Shown in pieces: positions 47,961 to 55,941 of a stretch of 64,000 nucleotides of DNA (positions are counted from its first letter, which is position 1; the number at the start of each line of letters is the position of its first letter). The stretch covers positions 124,001 through 188,000 of the forward strand of contig CAJQUW010000601.1 of NCBI GenBank assembly GCA_907163375.1, written 5' to 3'. The DNA comes from Prostheceraeus crozeri (lineage: Eukaryota; Platyhelminthes; Polycladida; Euryleptidae). The notes beneath the pieces were generated by a model, which saw nothing but the letters and a program-made list of their open reading frames with translations, searched no databases and was not told the origin of the DNA. The translations under genes and the position numbers were made by a program.

Positions 47961-49065
47961 GATGGCCGCCATCGCTGACGTCCCCCCCCCCTCTGGACCG
48001 GCAGCGTGTCGTGGTCGGCCGCCGTGGTGTTTCGGGTCTGACGCCCCCCCCCCTCTGGTCGACCGTCGTGTAGCGCGCGGTGATGTGGTGTCTAGGTTGG
48101 CGTGGTGTGCCGGCCAGGTTGGCGTGGTGTGCCGGCCAGGTTGGGAGGGGTGGACTGTCGTAGCTCACCTGAAAAAATCCTAAGTGTTAGAGTGGCTTTG
48201 TATGGGTAAAATTTTGAAAATTTTCCAAAGTGTGGAATTTCGACCTGGGACCGTCACCAAAACATTTTTCATCAAATTTCACTGACCTCCCCCCCCTCTT
48301 CTAACTTTGGTTCTAGTGAACGGATTTTGTTCGTTCGAGTTTCATTGGAAAGAGGAGAAAAAACTGCTCGACAACATTTTTTGTTGCGAGTCAATCGGAC
48401 CAGTCGTTCAAAAGTTAGAGCGGTTACAAGATTTTAGGTCGGAGCTCGCTCACCTGAAAAAATCCTAAGTGTCAGAGTGGCTTTGCATGGGTAAAATTTT
48501 GAAAATTTTCCAAAGTGTGGAATTTCGACCTGGGACCGTCACCAAAACATTTTTCATCAAATTTCACTGACCTCCCCCCCCCTCTGGACAGCTAGCTTCG
48601 ATCTTGGCTTCTAGTGGACGGATTTTGTCGTGCCATAGCTCGTTTGAAAGCTAAGAGTGAGACAAATTCAGTGAAACAAACGGCTTGTTCATATCTGTCT
48701 TCGTTTAGATGTGAGGCGCCATTTAAGATTTTGGGAGACTGTCGAAAAACGACAGAGTTAAAATTTTGGACGTTTTGGGCTGTAGCGTCAAAACGAGGCA
48801 TCGGATGGGAAAACGGAGGCCAGATTCGGATTCAGCGTGAAATTCTGCATCGGTATGGTGAGTTTCAAGTCAATCGGAGAGAAAAAGTTTCGCTGACGTC
48901 CCCCCCCCCCGGCACCGATCTTCCAACTTTGGTTCTAGAGATCGTTGAAAGTCGTGCAATAGCTCGTTTGAAAGCTAAGAGTGAGACAAATTCACTGAAA
49001 GAGTCGCCTTGTTCCTATTTGCCTTCGTTTAGATGTGAGACGCCATTTAAGATTTTGGGAGATTG
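47960..49065. repeat. Repeat array with five C-tracts, left flank or terminal repeat of the Polinton
   Basis: Runs of 8-11 C lie at 47982, 48044, 48289, 48574 and 48900, each preceded by TGACGTC/TGACCTC or similar. The segment 48163-48296 (from GCTCACCTGAAAAAATCCTA) is repeated at 48448-48582 with over 95% identity. The segment 48635-48739 (ATAGCTCGTTTGAAAGCTAA...) is repeated at 48959-49063. GC content is far above the surroundings. It may be the Polinton terminal inverted repeat, but the partner end lies outside the window. Confidence 0.7.
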
Positions 49066-49159
49066 ACGAAAAACGATAGAGTTAGAATTTCCCAAGAAAC
49101 AGCTCCAGCGGGCGAATGAAGGCTCGGATTGGTAAACGGAGGCCAGATTTGGAATCAGC

Positions 49160-49321
49160 TTGATGTTATTGTCCAATGAGGATTATCATCCAATGAGAAT
49201 CAAGCATTTCTATATAAATAGCGAGCCTTCCACAGTGAGAATCATTCCATCGTTGAATCACACGAGTGACGGACGCACATTTCCTCTCTCTAGTTCCCTA
49301 TTCTATTATCCAACTAAAATG
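49160..49321 (+). promoter_or_regulatory. Promoter region: two CCAAT boxes, TATA box
   Basis: CCAATGAG occurs at 49173 and 49190 and TATATAAATA at 49211-49220, followed about 100 nt later by ATG (49319-49321). This is a textbook RNA polymerase II promoter layout. The ATG is immediately followed by GTAAGT, and a 67-bp intron-like segment (49322-49388) ends in TTTTCCATTTTCAG. It is the left-most transcription start visible for the Polinton, or of its flank. Confidence 0.6.
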
Positions 49322-49469
49322 GTAAGTCGCTACTTTCCTCCCTCTCCTCCCTTGAACGTAAACTTAATACAATCTTTTCCATTTTCAGGCATCTACTCCA
49401 TCTGCTGCACTAGTAGGACAAAATGGCGGCCAAACGTTACAAGGTTCGCTACGATCAGATCATCTACAA

Positions 49470-50245
49470 CCCTGTGGGAACGCATCTTGCTAATATCAAC
49501 AGATTATCTGGCGAGGTAGCGATTTTGTGGATAATTTTTTTAAAGGTTCATTTTCGTGTAAAAACTATCTCCGCATGTGAAAATGGTCATAATTTATCCA
49601 AAAACATGTGTAAAATTAAAAGACGACAGGTGGCGAAAAAGTTGCTATAATTGGTTGGTAGATATTTGGTTACTAATGCGAGCTGATTTTTCGCCAACCG
49701 GCGAAATCGTGGATATTGTAGCAGCTAAATAGTGGTAAGTAGTAATGTTCGTATATTACCTTCACATGCAAATATATTGTATACTCAGTCTGATCTGATA
49801 AAAAGGGATCTTTTTTTAATTCACGAAGGCTTAAACTAAAAAAAGTATTTATCTTCCATAAATGTCGCAGTAAATACTATGATATTATTCAAATATTTGT
49901 CATTGTTGTAAATTATTGAATGTCAAGAGATGTTATGAAAATTGATATATGCGGATTCTCTATATTCTTATCATTATCAAAGAATGATAGTCTGCACTTA
50001 TTTCTTAGATAGATTAGCCATATGTGGGGGATAGTGAGGAGGTGAGGGAGAGAGTAGAGCCTCGGCTGTAGAGGCGGATTACTAAAGAAAATAAGAGAGA
50101 AAGTCAAAAGTAAAAGATGACATATAGAGCGCGAATTGTCGCTGGCGAACTTCGCCAGCGAATATCCCGCAAATATGACTGAACTTTAGCATGATATTCT
50201 GCAGCTGACATTCGCCAGTTTTTCGCAAGATTCGTTCCCACAGGG
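49470..50245. mobile_element. Small TIR element inserted near the left end of the Polinton
   Basis: CCCTGTGGGAACGCATCTTG C at 49470-49490 is the inverse of 50225-50245 with one mismatch. The interior is AT-rich and non-coding, with scattered TGGCGA/TCGCCA motifs (49512, 49630, 49692, 50143, 50213). It also has a perfect palindrome of 11-bp arms, TCGCTGGCGAA and TTCGCCAGCGA, around one base (50139-50161). The element is about 776 bp; the flanks share only AA, so the superfamily is open. It sits between the promoter region and the body of the first gene. Confidence 0.65.
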
Positions 50246-50256
50246 AACTGAGGCCA

Positions 50257-50871
50257 GTGGAAGAAACAACCAAGGTACATAATCCTACACCGCTACAGCG
50301 TAAATTTAAACAAGTCTTGCGTTATGACGATCATGGCGTAGTACTCCAAACGGGAATGCTCCCTTCCACGGATGTCAAGATAATGCACAATCAGTATGGG
50401 AACTACATACTGATCCCCGTGAGTCCGTACATTCGCCACCAACTTGATATTATTGAGGAGTACGTGACATTAAATATGGACATTCCTACTCCTCTTGCTC
50501 AAGAGTGGAAGGCGAGAGATGACAAGGATACTCCCTATAGAAAGATTTGGGATGGTAATCACATTTGCCTACCGGTATCACATTGGTGCACTTACTATAA
50601 GAAGGAGGGAGATCATTCAACACCCATCACATGCGACGAGCTCGGAGAAGGTACTTGGGATATCCTTTTCAAAGTGAATGGGCTATATTATGGTCGGCAT
50701 AAGGATAATAAAATAGCCTCTCTCTCCATGCATATGGAATCCATCCTATATATTCCAAAACCACCCAACGTGGACGACATAATTGATCAAATCCTTAACA
50801 GCAGTGGTACGAAGCGCAAGTCGGAGAAGAATGCTGCATCAAAACGCAAATCAAAGAAGGAGAATTACTAG
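50257..50871 (+). CDS. Unknown Polinton protein, first gene body
   Basis: About 200 aa, not recognised. Visible features are a YDDHGVVLQTG segment, IMHNQYGNYILIPVSPYIRH, then WDGNHICLPVSHWCTYY and an aromatic/Gly-rich LFKVNGLYYGRHKDN. It ends in a strongly basic tail (KRKSEKNAASKRKSKKEN) like a nuclear localisation or nucleic-acid-binding extension. No membrane segment. The start shown is a GTG, and the true start is uncertain because of the element inserted just upstream. It is a cargo gene of the Polinton by position. Confidence 0.6.
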   Translation: MEETTKVHNPTPLQRKFKQVLRYDDHGVVLQTGMLPSTDVKIMHNQYGNYILIPVSPYIRHQLDIIEEYVTLNMDIPTPLAQEWKARDDKDTPYRKIWDGNHICLPVSHWCTYYKKEGDHSTPITCDELGEGTWDILFKVNGLYYGRHKDNKIASLSMHMESILYIPKPPNVDDIIDQILNSSGTKRKSEKNAASKRKSKKENY

Positions 50872-50905
50872 TCCTTTCCTAACTCTACCCTATGACAATT
50901 CGCTT

Positions 50906-51031
50906 ATGTGCTTTGAGTGTCGTAGACGTGGTCTTATTAGATACATTTTACTTCTTCGTTGCCATCATATCATTTGTGTATTTTGTCGTGAAAAGCATCG
51001 ATGTAATTCTTCATTTTGTAATATGTTATAG
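50906..51031 (+). CDS. Small RING-like zinc-finger protein
   Basis: From ATG 50906 the 41-aa product is MCFECRRRGLIRY..., with spacing C-x2-C-x13-C-x-H-x2-C-x2-C followed by C-x4-C (RCHHIICVFCREKHRC). This is the core of a RING finger, though the last pair spacing is unusual and the domain is minimal. A RING would act as a ubiquitin E3 ligase or adaptor. Another RING-like protein is encoded at 52107. The product is very short and could be missing an upstream part. Confidence 0.5.
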   Translation: MCFECRRRGLIRYILLLRCHHIICVFCREKHRCNSSFCNML

Positions 51032-51084
51032 AACGTTTCCTTAGATGTGTAAATTTCCGTTTTAGGCTTCTATCATCATTTTTA

Positions 51085-51609
51085 TGGATTGTGAGGGTGA
51101 ACCTGTACAGGAGCTCAGTGCTATTGCTATGAACAATTGGACATATCAGATTGTCAGTGTCTATCATCAACATCCCAACTGCAATCCCAATGTTGATCAA
51201 TGGGCGAGAAAATCATGGACTTAATCTGAAATATTTGCAAGACTATGGCTTTTCTTGTGAGAGTGCTCTTCTTATTGACTTTAAACGATGGTTAGCTGCT
51301 TTCAATGTTATACGCATCTTTTGTAATAATCCTGGTAAGGAGAGGAAAGTATTTCCCAATCTAGTCATTAATGATATTTTGCTCCCACCTTGGGATAGTA
51401 GAGTGAATCAACATTATCATGAAGTCACGAAACGTTTTAAGGATTTGTGTGTTCCTATTTTGTCTGTTCGTTGTAGTAGCTACGTTCATAACCAATGCTT
51501 CTTTCCTCCTTACCTCAGCACTGCCAAAGTCCTGTATGGTTATCATTGCTCGCTGTATGATAGTTACCAGCTGTATCTATTTTATCTCTTTCAAACCATT
51601 GATTTATAA
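51085..51609 (+). CDS. DEDDh 3'-5' exonuclease-like coding region
   Basis: Near the left edge is MDCEGEPVQELSAIAM, a D-x-E motif of DnaQ/DEDD exonucleases on a hydrophobic strand. Near the right edge is YGYHCSLYDSYQLYLFY, with the H-x4-D pattern of motif III. Between them is a region with Phe/Trp-rich helices (LLIDFKRWLAAF). An RNase H-fold exonuclease beside replication genes would fit proofreading or genome processing. The assignment rests on motifs only. It is a Polinton part and treated as a fossil. Confidence 0.45.
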
Positions 51610-51693
51610 TGCATGCTTGTTACCATTATTCAATAAATGTTACTATGAGAAGAGTTGTTTTCATGCAATGGATGGGTTAGTTAAAGGGCGATC

Positions 51694-52104
51694 ATGTCTT
51701 TCTCAAACGACTGCGGAACATTACATTTTCATAGGCAAAGTTTAAAAGGAGCTGTTCAAGATTATGTGATAAATTTTCATAAAGATGAGACCGACATCGA
51801 AGCAGTGGTCGATGATGCTAGCACTCTATTTCTAGAGTTAATGAATACATTCTCTGATAGCATTGTCATGGCGCGATTAGTTGCGAAAATTAAGTTTAGT
51901 CATTTTGGAAAGGAAGAGGTGGAAAGTCGCTCTTTCCATTTTGCTTCTTATTCAATGGAAGTGGTAGATCACCCCGAAGAATTTTTTAAAAGACATATGA
52001 TAAAAATTGCTGAACGTCTTAACGCATTTAACCATCATGGTAGCAGTCTAGTGATTGAAGCGATTTCAGATATTCACATTCAACTTTCCATAAAGAAAAA
52101 TTGA
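51694..52104 (+). CDS. Stand-alone protein resembling the N-terminal domain of Polinton PolB
   Basis: 136 aa: MSFSNDCGTLHFHRQSLKGA, then VQDYVINFHKDETDIEAVVD, IKFSHFGKEEVESRSFHF and a C-terminal SLVIEAISDIHIQLSIKKN. The pattern is a LKG-x-x-xxY motif, an acidic-helical segment, VxxxIKxxF, a phenylalanine-rich strand and a final V-x-x-I-x(2)-xxI segment. It resembles the conserved extension preceding the catalytic region in PolB or PolB-associated ORFs of animal Polintons. The comparison is from memory, so it is tentative. ATGCAATG lies 23 nt upstream of the ATG. Confidence 0.45.
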   Translation: MSFSNDCGTLHFHRQSLKGAVQDYVINFHKDETDIEAVVDDASTLFLELMNTFSDSIVMARLVAKIKFSHFGKEEVESRSFHFASYSMEVVDHPEEFFKRHMIKIAERLNAFNHHGSSLVIEAISDIHIQLSIKKN

Positions 52105-52106
52105 AA

Positions 52107-52472
52107 ATGCAGTGGTACTTGATTGTAGCACAACTGGTTTTCGAGCTATGTCTGCTCACTCTCGAAGTATATTCCTTCTGTACATGTGTCTATTATTTAG
52201 AAAAGGCTAGCAAATTCATATCTTCAAAAAGACTTGCTATAGACATCAGTAATGGTGAAACTATGTGTTGTGATGTATGTAAGCGAAAGGATGGAAATGA
52301 AAAGCGCATCTTCAAGAGATGTAAGCATGCTTTTTGTCAACGCTGTTTCATACGTAATTGCATTCAACTTTGCAAATGTAACCACTGTGACATTGCTCAT
52401 TTCGAGTGTCACTTATGTCGCAATATTAGTACCTATGCAAATGTGGTAAAGATAGGTTTTAGCAAAGACTAA
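52107..52472 (+). CDS. Membrane-anchored RING-like protein
   Basis: About 121 aa from ATG 52107. Residues about 5-30 (LIVAQLVFELCLLTLEVYSF) form a hydrophobic membrane-anchor segment. Residues about 50-110 hold MCCDVCKRKDGNEKRIFKRC KHAFCQRCFIRNC and HFECHLCR, i.e. C-x2-C-x(n)-C-x-H-x2-C-x2-C and a trailing Cys pair, a RING layout. It starts two bases after the stop of the preceding gene. A membrane RING E3 could modulate host factors; that is inference. Its 3' end carries the ATGCAAAT octamer (52435-52442), possibly the promoter of the next gene. Confidence 0.6.
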   Translation: MQWYLIVAQLVFELCLLTLEVYSFCTCVYYLEKASKFISSKRLAIDISNGETMCCDVCKRKDGNEKRIFKRCKHAFCQRCFIRNCIQLCKCNHCDIAHFECHLCRNISTYANVVKIGFSKD

Positions 52473-52480
52473 CACGGAAA

Positions 52481-52837
52481 ATGACGAAACGTAAAATGGC
52501 GAAACGTAAAAGTCAAAAGTTTTCTTCAGCCATTCAAGCTCTCCGACGAATGAAAGCAAATCAGCGATACAATGCTATACGACATGCCAACGATAAATTC
52601 ATTCATGAAATTATTTCTCATGTGAGAAAGTTGAGGACGAAGAAATTAGCGCCAAAACAACAAAAGTTACTTAAGCGATATGCTACGAAATTGCGTTTCA
52701 TCTCCAATCCTAAAGTCACCCTTCAAAGAAAGAGGAAAACTCTAACACAAAAGGGCGGTTTCCTTTCAGCAATACTTCCAATGATAGCTCCTGCCGTGGG
52801 CAACCTATTGGGTAATATCTTTGGCTCTAAGCGTTAA
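52481..52837 (+). CDS. Basic Polinton protein with C-terminal KGGFL hydrophobic segment
   Basis: 118 aa. A very basic helical N-terminus (TKRKMAKRKSQKFSSAIQAL) is followed by LRTKKLAPKQQKLLKRYATK and KVTLQRKRKTLTQKGGFLSA ILPMIAPAVG. The combination of a Lys/Arg-rich helical region, a KVSL-like strand and a terminal QKGGFL-hydrophobic segment is highly characteristic of a conserved small protein of animal Polintons/adintovirus-like elements. It is thought to be a virion or DNA-associated protein. It resembles adenovirus core/membrane-lytic proteins in composition. ATGCAAAT lies 38 nt upstream. Confidence 0.7.
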   Translation: MTKRKMAKRKSQKFSSAIQALRRMKANQRYNAIRHANDKFIHEIISHVRKLRTKKLAPKQQKLLKRYATKLRFISNPKVTLQRKRKTLTQKGGFLSAILPMIAPAVGNLLGNIFGSKR

Positions 52838-52868
52838 TTATGCAAATGTAGAATCTCAAAGTAATAAA

Positions 52869-53486
52869 ATGGATTTCAGACTTCAATGTGATAAAGTTCT
52901 GACTGTATCAGGTCCATCTCATGCAGGTAAAACTGTTTTCACGCTGAATTTATTGGATAAAAGAAAGGAGTTGCTTAAGGAACCTATCAATCGAGTGATT
53001 TGGTGTTATGGTATTTATCAACCGTCGCTGTTTCAGGAATTGCAAAGTCGCAACTTTATTCGATATGAAGGAATTATTCCAGTGGATAAACTTCAGTCTA
53101 ATGATGTTGTTGTATTGGATGATTTATTAAAAGAAAGTAAGAATTCAAAAGATGTTACAGATATGTTCACTCGCGCAGCACACCATAAAAGGTGCTTTAT
53201 CATCTATATCACACAAAATTTGTTTCCTGATGGAAAAGAAGCTCGTACACGAAACCTGAATACACACTATTATGCTATTTTCAAGAATCCGCGAGATAAA
53301 AGTCAATTTGAAATTTTAGCGCGACAAGTTGCACCCAGAGGATCAAAAGCCTTAATTGAAATTTTTCAAGCAGCTACTGAAAAACCATACGGTTACTTAT
53401 TTATTGACTTTACGCAAGAGTGTCCGGAAGAATTTAGATTTCGAAGTGATATTTTGAAAACTCCCATGATTATCTACAAACTATGA
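52869..53486 (+). CDS. Packaging ATPase (FtsK/HerA, A32-like)
   Basis: From ATG 52869: MDFRLQCDKVLTVSGPSHAG KTVFTLNLL. GPSHAGKT is the Walker A motif and DVVVLDDLLKE the Walker B. FIIYITQNLFPDGKEARTRN fits sensor/arginine motifs of A32-like ATPases. About 205 aa, normal for Polinton packaging ATPases, which drive genome encapsidation. The octamer ATGCAAAT (52840-52847) lies 22 nt upstream. Its stop overlaps the start of the next gene (53483). Confidence 0.9.
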   Translation: MDFRLQCDKVLTVSGPSHAGKTVFTLNLLDKRKELLKEPINRVIWCYGIYQPSLFQELQSRNFIRYEGIIPVDKLQSNDVVVLDDLLKESKNSKDVTDMFTRAAHHKRCFIIYITQNLFPDGKEARTRNLNTHYYAIFKNPRDKSQFEILARQVAPRGSKALIEIFQAATEKPYGYLFIDFTQECPEEFRFRSDILKTPMIIYKL

Positions 53487-54175
53487 GTTCTTATTCTCGC
53501 ATGATTGTTATTCCTCAGGATGAATATGTACAATTGACTGCCATGCAGCAAGTAAAGCAACCTCTTGCAAATCAAATGTATAGGAAAGAAATAGATTATC
53601 AGCAAAATGTTCACATCAAAGATCCACATCGTGCTGTATTATTACAATCGGAAACTGTTGAGCAATTGAAAAACTTGAAGAATAAGATGCGTGACTCTGT
53701 ATCGACTGCTACACCTTTAGCATCTCGCGCACATGCCATATCTCTTTTCAACAGTATTGAACCCCATCTCAATGTAAATGATAGAGGAGAAATCATTACA
53801 GATGAAAATAAAGTGATTGATGCTTCACGTTATGAAGACTTGATTCAGTATGCGACACGTAGAAAGCGCCGTCAGGGCTATGTTCCACCTGGTTGGTCAT
53901 ACTTTCTTAAACTATTGAAAAAGCATAATGTGCCAAAATTTGCTTTAAATAATGAGACATTGAAAGAACTTGATTCAACAGTGGCTACTGCTCCAATGCT
54001 TCAGGCGATGAAAATGCCAACAAATTGGTTTAAGACGTCACCTGTTACATCCCCTCCCACACTCACTAAGCAAACAAGAGGAAGAACTCGACGTAGATCT
54101 ACATCACCACTAAAACTAGTAAAAGGAAAACGTAAAACAGCTCCTCCTAGGAAATACATGTTCTCAGACTATTAA
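53483..54175 (+). CDS. Conserved Polinton protein (MIVIP family), unknown role
   Basis: 230 aa. It begins MSSYSRMIVIPQDEYVQL, has a long helical centre, then RRKRRQGYVPPGWSYFLKLL KKHNVPKFAL, and a basic tail with TRGRTRRRSTSPLKLVK. The MIVIP start and the PPGW-x-x-FLKLLKK segment are recurrent in Polinton proteins encoded next to the ATPase; their function is not established. A structural or scaffolding role is plausible from its place between ATPase and integrase. It overlaps the ATPase stop by four bases. Confidence 0.65.
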   Translation: MSSYSRMIVIPQDEYVQLTAMQQVKQPLANQMYRKEIDYQQNVHIKDPHRAVLLQSETVEQLKNLKNKMRDSVSTATPLASRAHAISLFNSIEPHLNVNDRGEIITDENKVIDASRYEDLIQYATRRKRRQGYVPPGWSYFLKLLKKHNVPKFALNNETLKELDSTVATAPMLQAMKMPTNWFKTSPVTSPPTLTKQTRGRTRRRSTSPLKLVKGKRKTAPPRKYMFSDY

Positions 54176-54176
54176 T

Positions 54177-54392
54177 ATGAAGCAGATGTGTTGCTTGCCA
54201 TGTAATGAGCCGCCAGAGGTGAATGTCGTTGTCACTTGCACTTGCTGCGCCAGCTCTCATAATGAAACCCCTAAGCAATGTGAACACGATCGCAAAACCG
54301 CTAAAGCTAAATGCTGCAACTGTTGTAAATGTAGAAAGGCAAGAAAACAAAAAGATGAGAAGGAGGAAAAAGAGTCAGTCGTCATCGACTGA
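54177..54392 (+). CDS. Cysteine-rich small protein (tentative)
   Basis: 71 aa, MKQMCCLPCNEPPEV then CTCCASSHN and KAKCCNCCKCRKARKQK with 14 Cys. It starts two bases after the preceding stop, as the tight packing of this element would predict, but it overlaps the 5' part of the integrase frame. The paired Cys suggest metal binding. It could also be a chance frame. Confidence 0.3.
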   Translation: MKQMCCLPCNEPPEVNVVVTCTCCASSHNETPKQCEHDRKTAKAKCCNCCKCRKARKQKDEKEEKESVVID

Positions 54393-55442
54393 ACGTTTGA
54401 AGTCAATCTATTATGATGTAAAACATCCGGCAGGATTTGCATCTATCAAGAAATTATCAAAAGCGAGTGGTCTTCCACAATCACAAGTGAAACGATGGTT
54501 AAAGGGTCAGGCTACCTATACACTCCACAAACAAGCGAAAAAGAAGTACCGCACCCCCCATTATATTGTTCATGACATCGATGAACAGTGGCAAGCAGAT
54601 TTGTGCGATGTTGCCTCCATTTCAAAACATAACTCGGGTAATAATTTTATTTTAACGGTCATTGATATTTTCTCGCGTTATGCGTGGGCTCAACCTTTAA
54701 AAACTAAAGAAGGGAAAGGAGTAGCAAAAGCATTCCAAACAATTTTTCGAGAAGGCCGCATTCCAAAAAGAATTCAGAGTGATCAAGGAAAAGAGTTTGA
54801 AAATCAGCATGTGACAAGATTATTTGAGAGGCATGACATTGAGTTGTTTAGTGTAAAGAGTGCTTATAAAGCTGCACTCGTTGAACGTTTTAATCGCACA
54901 TTAAAAAATCGCTTGTGGCGACATTTTACTGCCAACTTGACACAAATTGGACAAAGGTTCTACAAGATACACTCCATGCCTACAATCATTCTATCCATCG
55001 TTCTATTGGACTCAGACCAGTAGATGTAAATGCTGACAATGTAGATAAAGTGCGCGAATCATTCCAACGTAAACGCACTCATGTGAAAAGTGATGTGAAA
55101 ATTGGTGATAAAGTTCGTATCTCAAAAGTGAAAAGTGTTTTTGCTAAAGGGTACCTTCCGAATTGGACAGAGGAGGTATTTACAGTATCAAGGATTAATC
55201 AAAAAGACTCTCCAACCACCTACAAGTTGAAAGATTACGATAATGAAGAAATTGAGGGTAGCTTTTACCGCGATGAGATTGAGGTAGTCACTGAAAGTGA
55301 AACATATTTGGTAGAGAAAATCATTCGATGTAAAAAACGGCAAGGTGAAGAATGGTGTCTTATAAAATGGACTGGTTATCCTTCAAGTATGAACTCTTGG
55401 ATGCGTCGTGCCGACATCTTTCATCTAAGTGATCGACAGTGA
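54223..55442 (+). CDS. Polinton integrase region (DDE core and chromodomain)
   Basis: The N-terminal part has a helical HTH-like segment (KLSKASGLPQSQVKRWLKGQ). The retroviral-type core shows DEQWQADLCDVASI (first D), TVIDIFSRYAWAQPLKTK, IQSDQGKEFEN (second D) and ALVERFNRTLKNRLWRHF (catalytic E). The C-terminal part has an SH3-like IGDKVRISKVK segment. It ends with a chromodomain, YLVEKIIRCKKRQGEEWCLI KWTGYPSSMNSW. A c-integrase of this form is diagnostic of Polintons; it inserts the element's linear DNA. It is a fossil part of the element described above. Confidence 0.9.
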
Positions 55443-55483
55443 TTCATGCAAAGTTGTAACTAACAATGTTTAGGGTTTGAGCT

Positions 55484-55939
55484 ATGAATCCAACTGCCTC
55501 ATTTTATTCACGACCCTCCTATGTAGGTGGTGGAGGACAAATTTACATCGGCACTCGCCGCCAACGTGGAGGTAGCATACTTGGTGCACTGAAATCTGTT
55601 GTAGCACCTCTCATATCCAATGTCGGTAGATCTTTAAAACGAAATGTTTTAAGTAATGCCGTTGGCTTTGCTGGTGATGTTGCTAGTGATCTTTCCAGAG
55701 GTAGAAGTTTTAAGAGCAGTTTGTTGAATCGTGGGAAGGAACGCGGTTTAAAAACATTGAAGCAGACCTTTGCTGGTGTTACTCAAGGAAAGAAATCACC
55801 TAAACGAATGAATAAAGGAAGGAGGAAACATCGCGGAGCTGGTAAGGTGCGATCTTCAGTCAAAAGGCATTCACGCAAACGTCGCAGAGGCTCTAATCAT
55901 TCATCAGGCGCTAAACGACGACGCTGCTATAACTTCTAA
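55484..55939 (+). CDS. pVI/pX-like basic core or membrane-lytic protein
   Basis: 151 aa. An N-terminal GGGGQIYIGTRRQRGGSILG precedes an amphipathic hydrophobic stretch (ALKSVVAPLISNVGRSLKRN). The C-terminal half is extremely Arg/Lys-rich (KRMNKGRRKHRGAGK, HSRKRRRGSNHSSG, KRRRC). The GG-x-IY-x-G-x-x-x-QRG motif followed by an amphipathic helix is the hallmark of Polinton proteins compared to adenoviral pVI and pX. The tail should bind DNA. ATGCAAAG lies 30 nt upstream. Confidence 0.75.
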   Translation: MNPTASFYSRPSYVGGGGQIYIGTRRQRGGSILGALKSVVAPLISNVGRSLKRNVLSNAVGFAGDVASDLSRGRSFKSSLLNRGKERGLKTLKQTFAGVTQGKKSPKRMNKGRRKHRGAGKVRSSVKRHSRKRRRGSNHSSGAKRRRCYNF

Positions 55940-55941
55940 TC

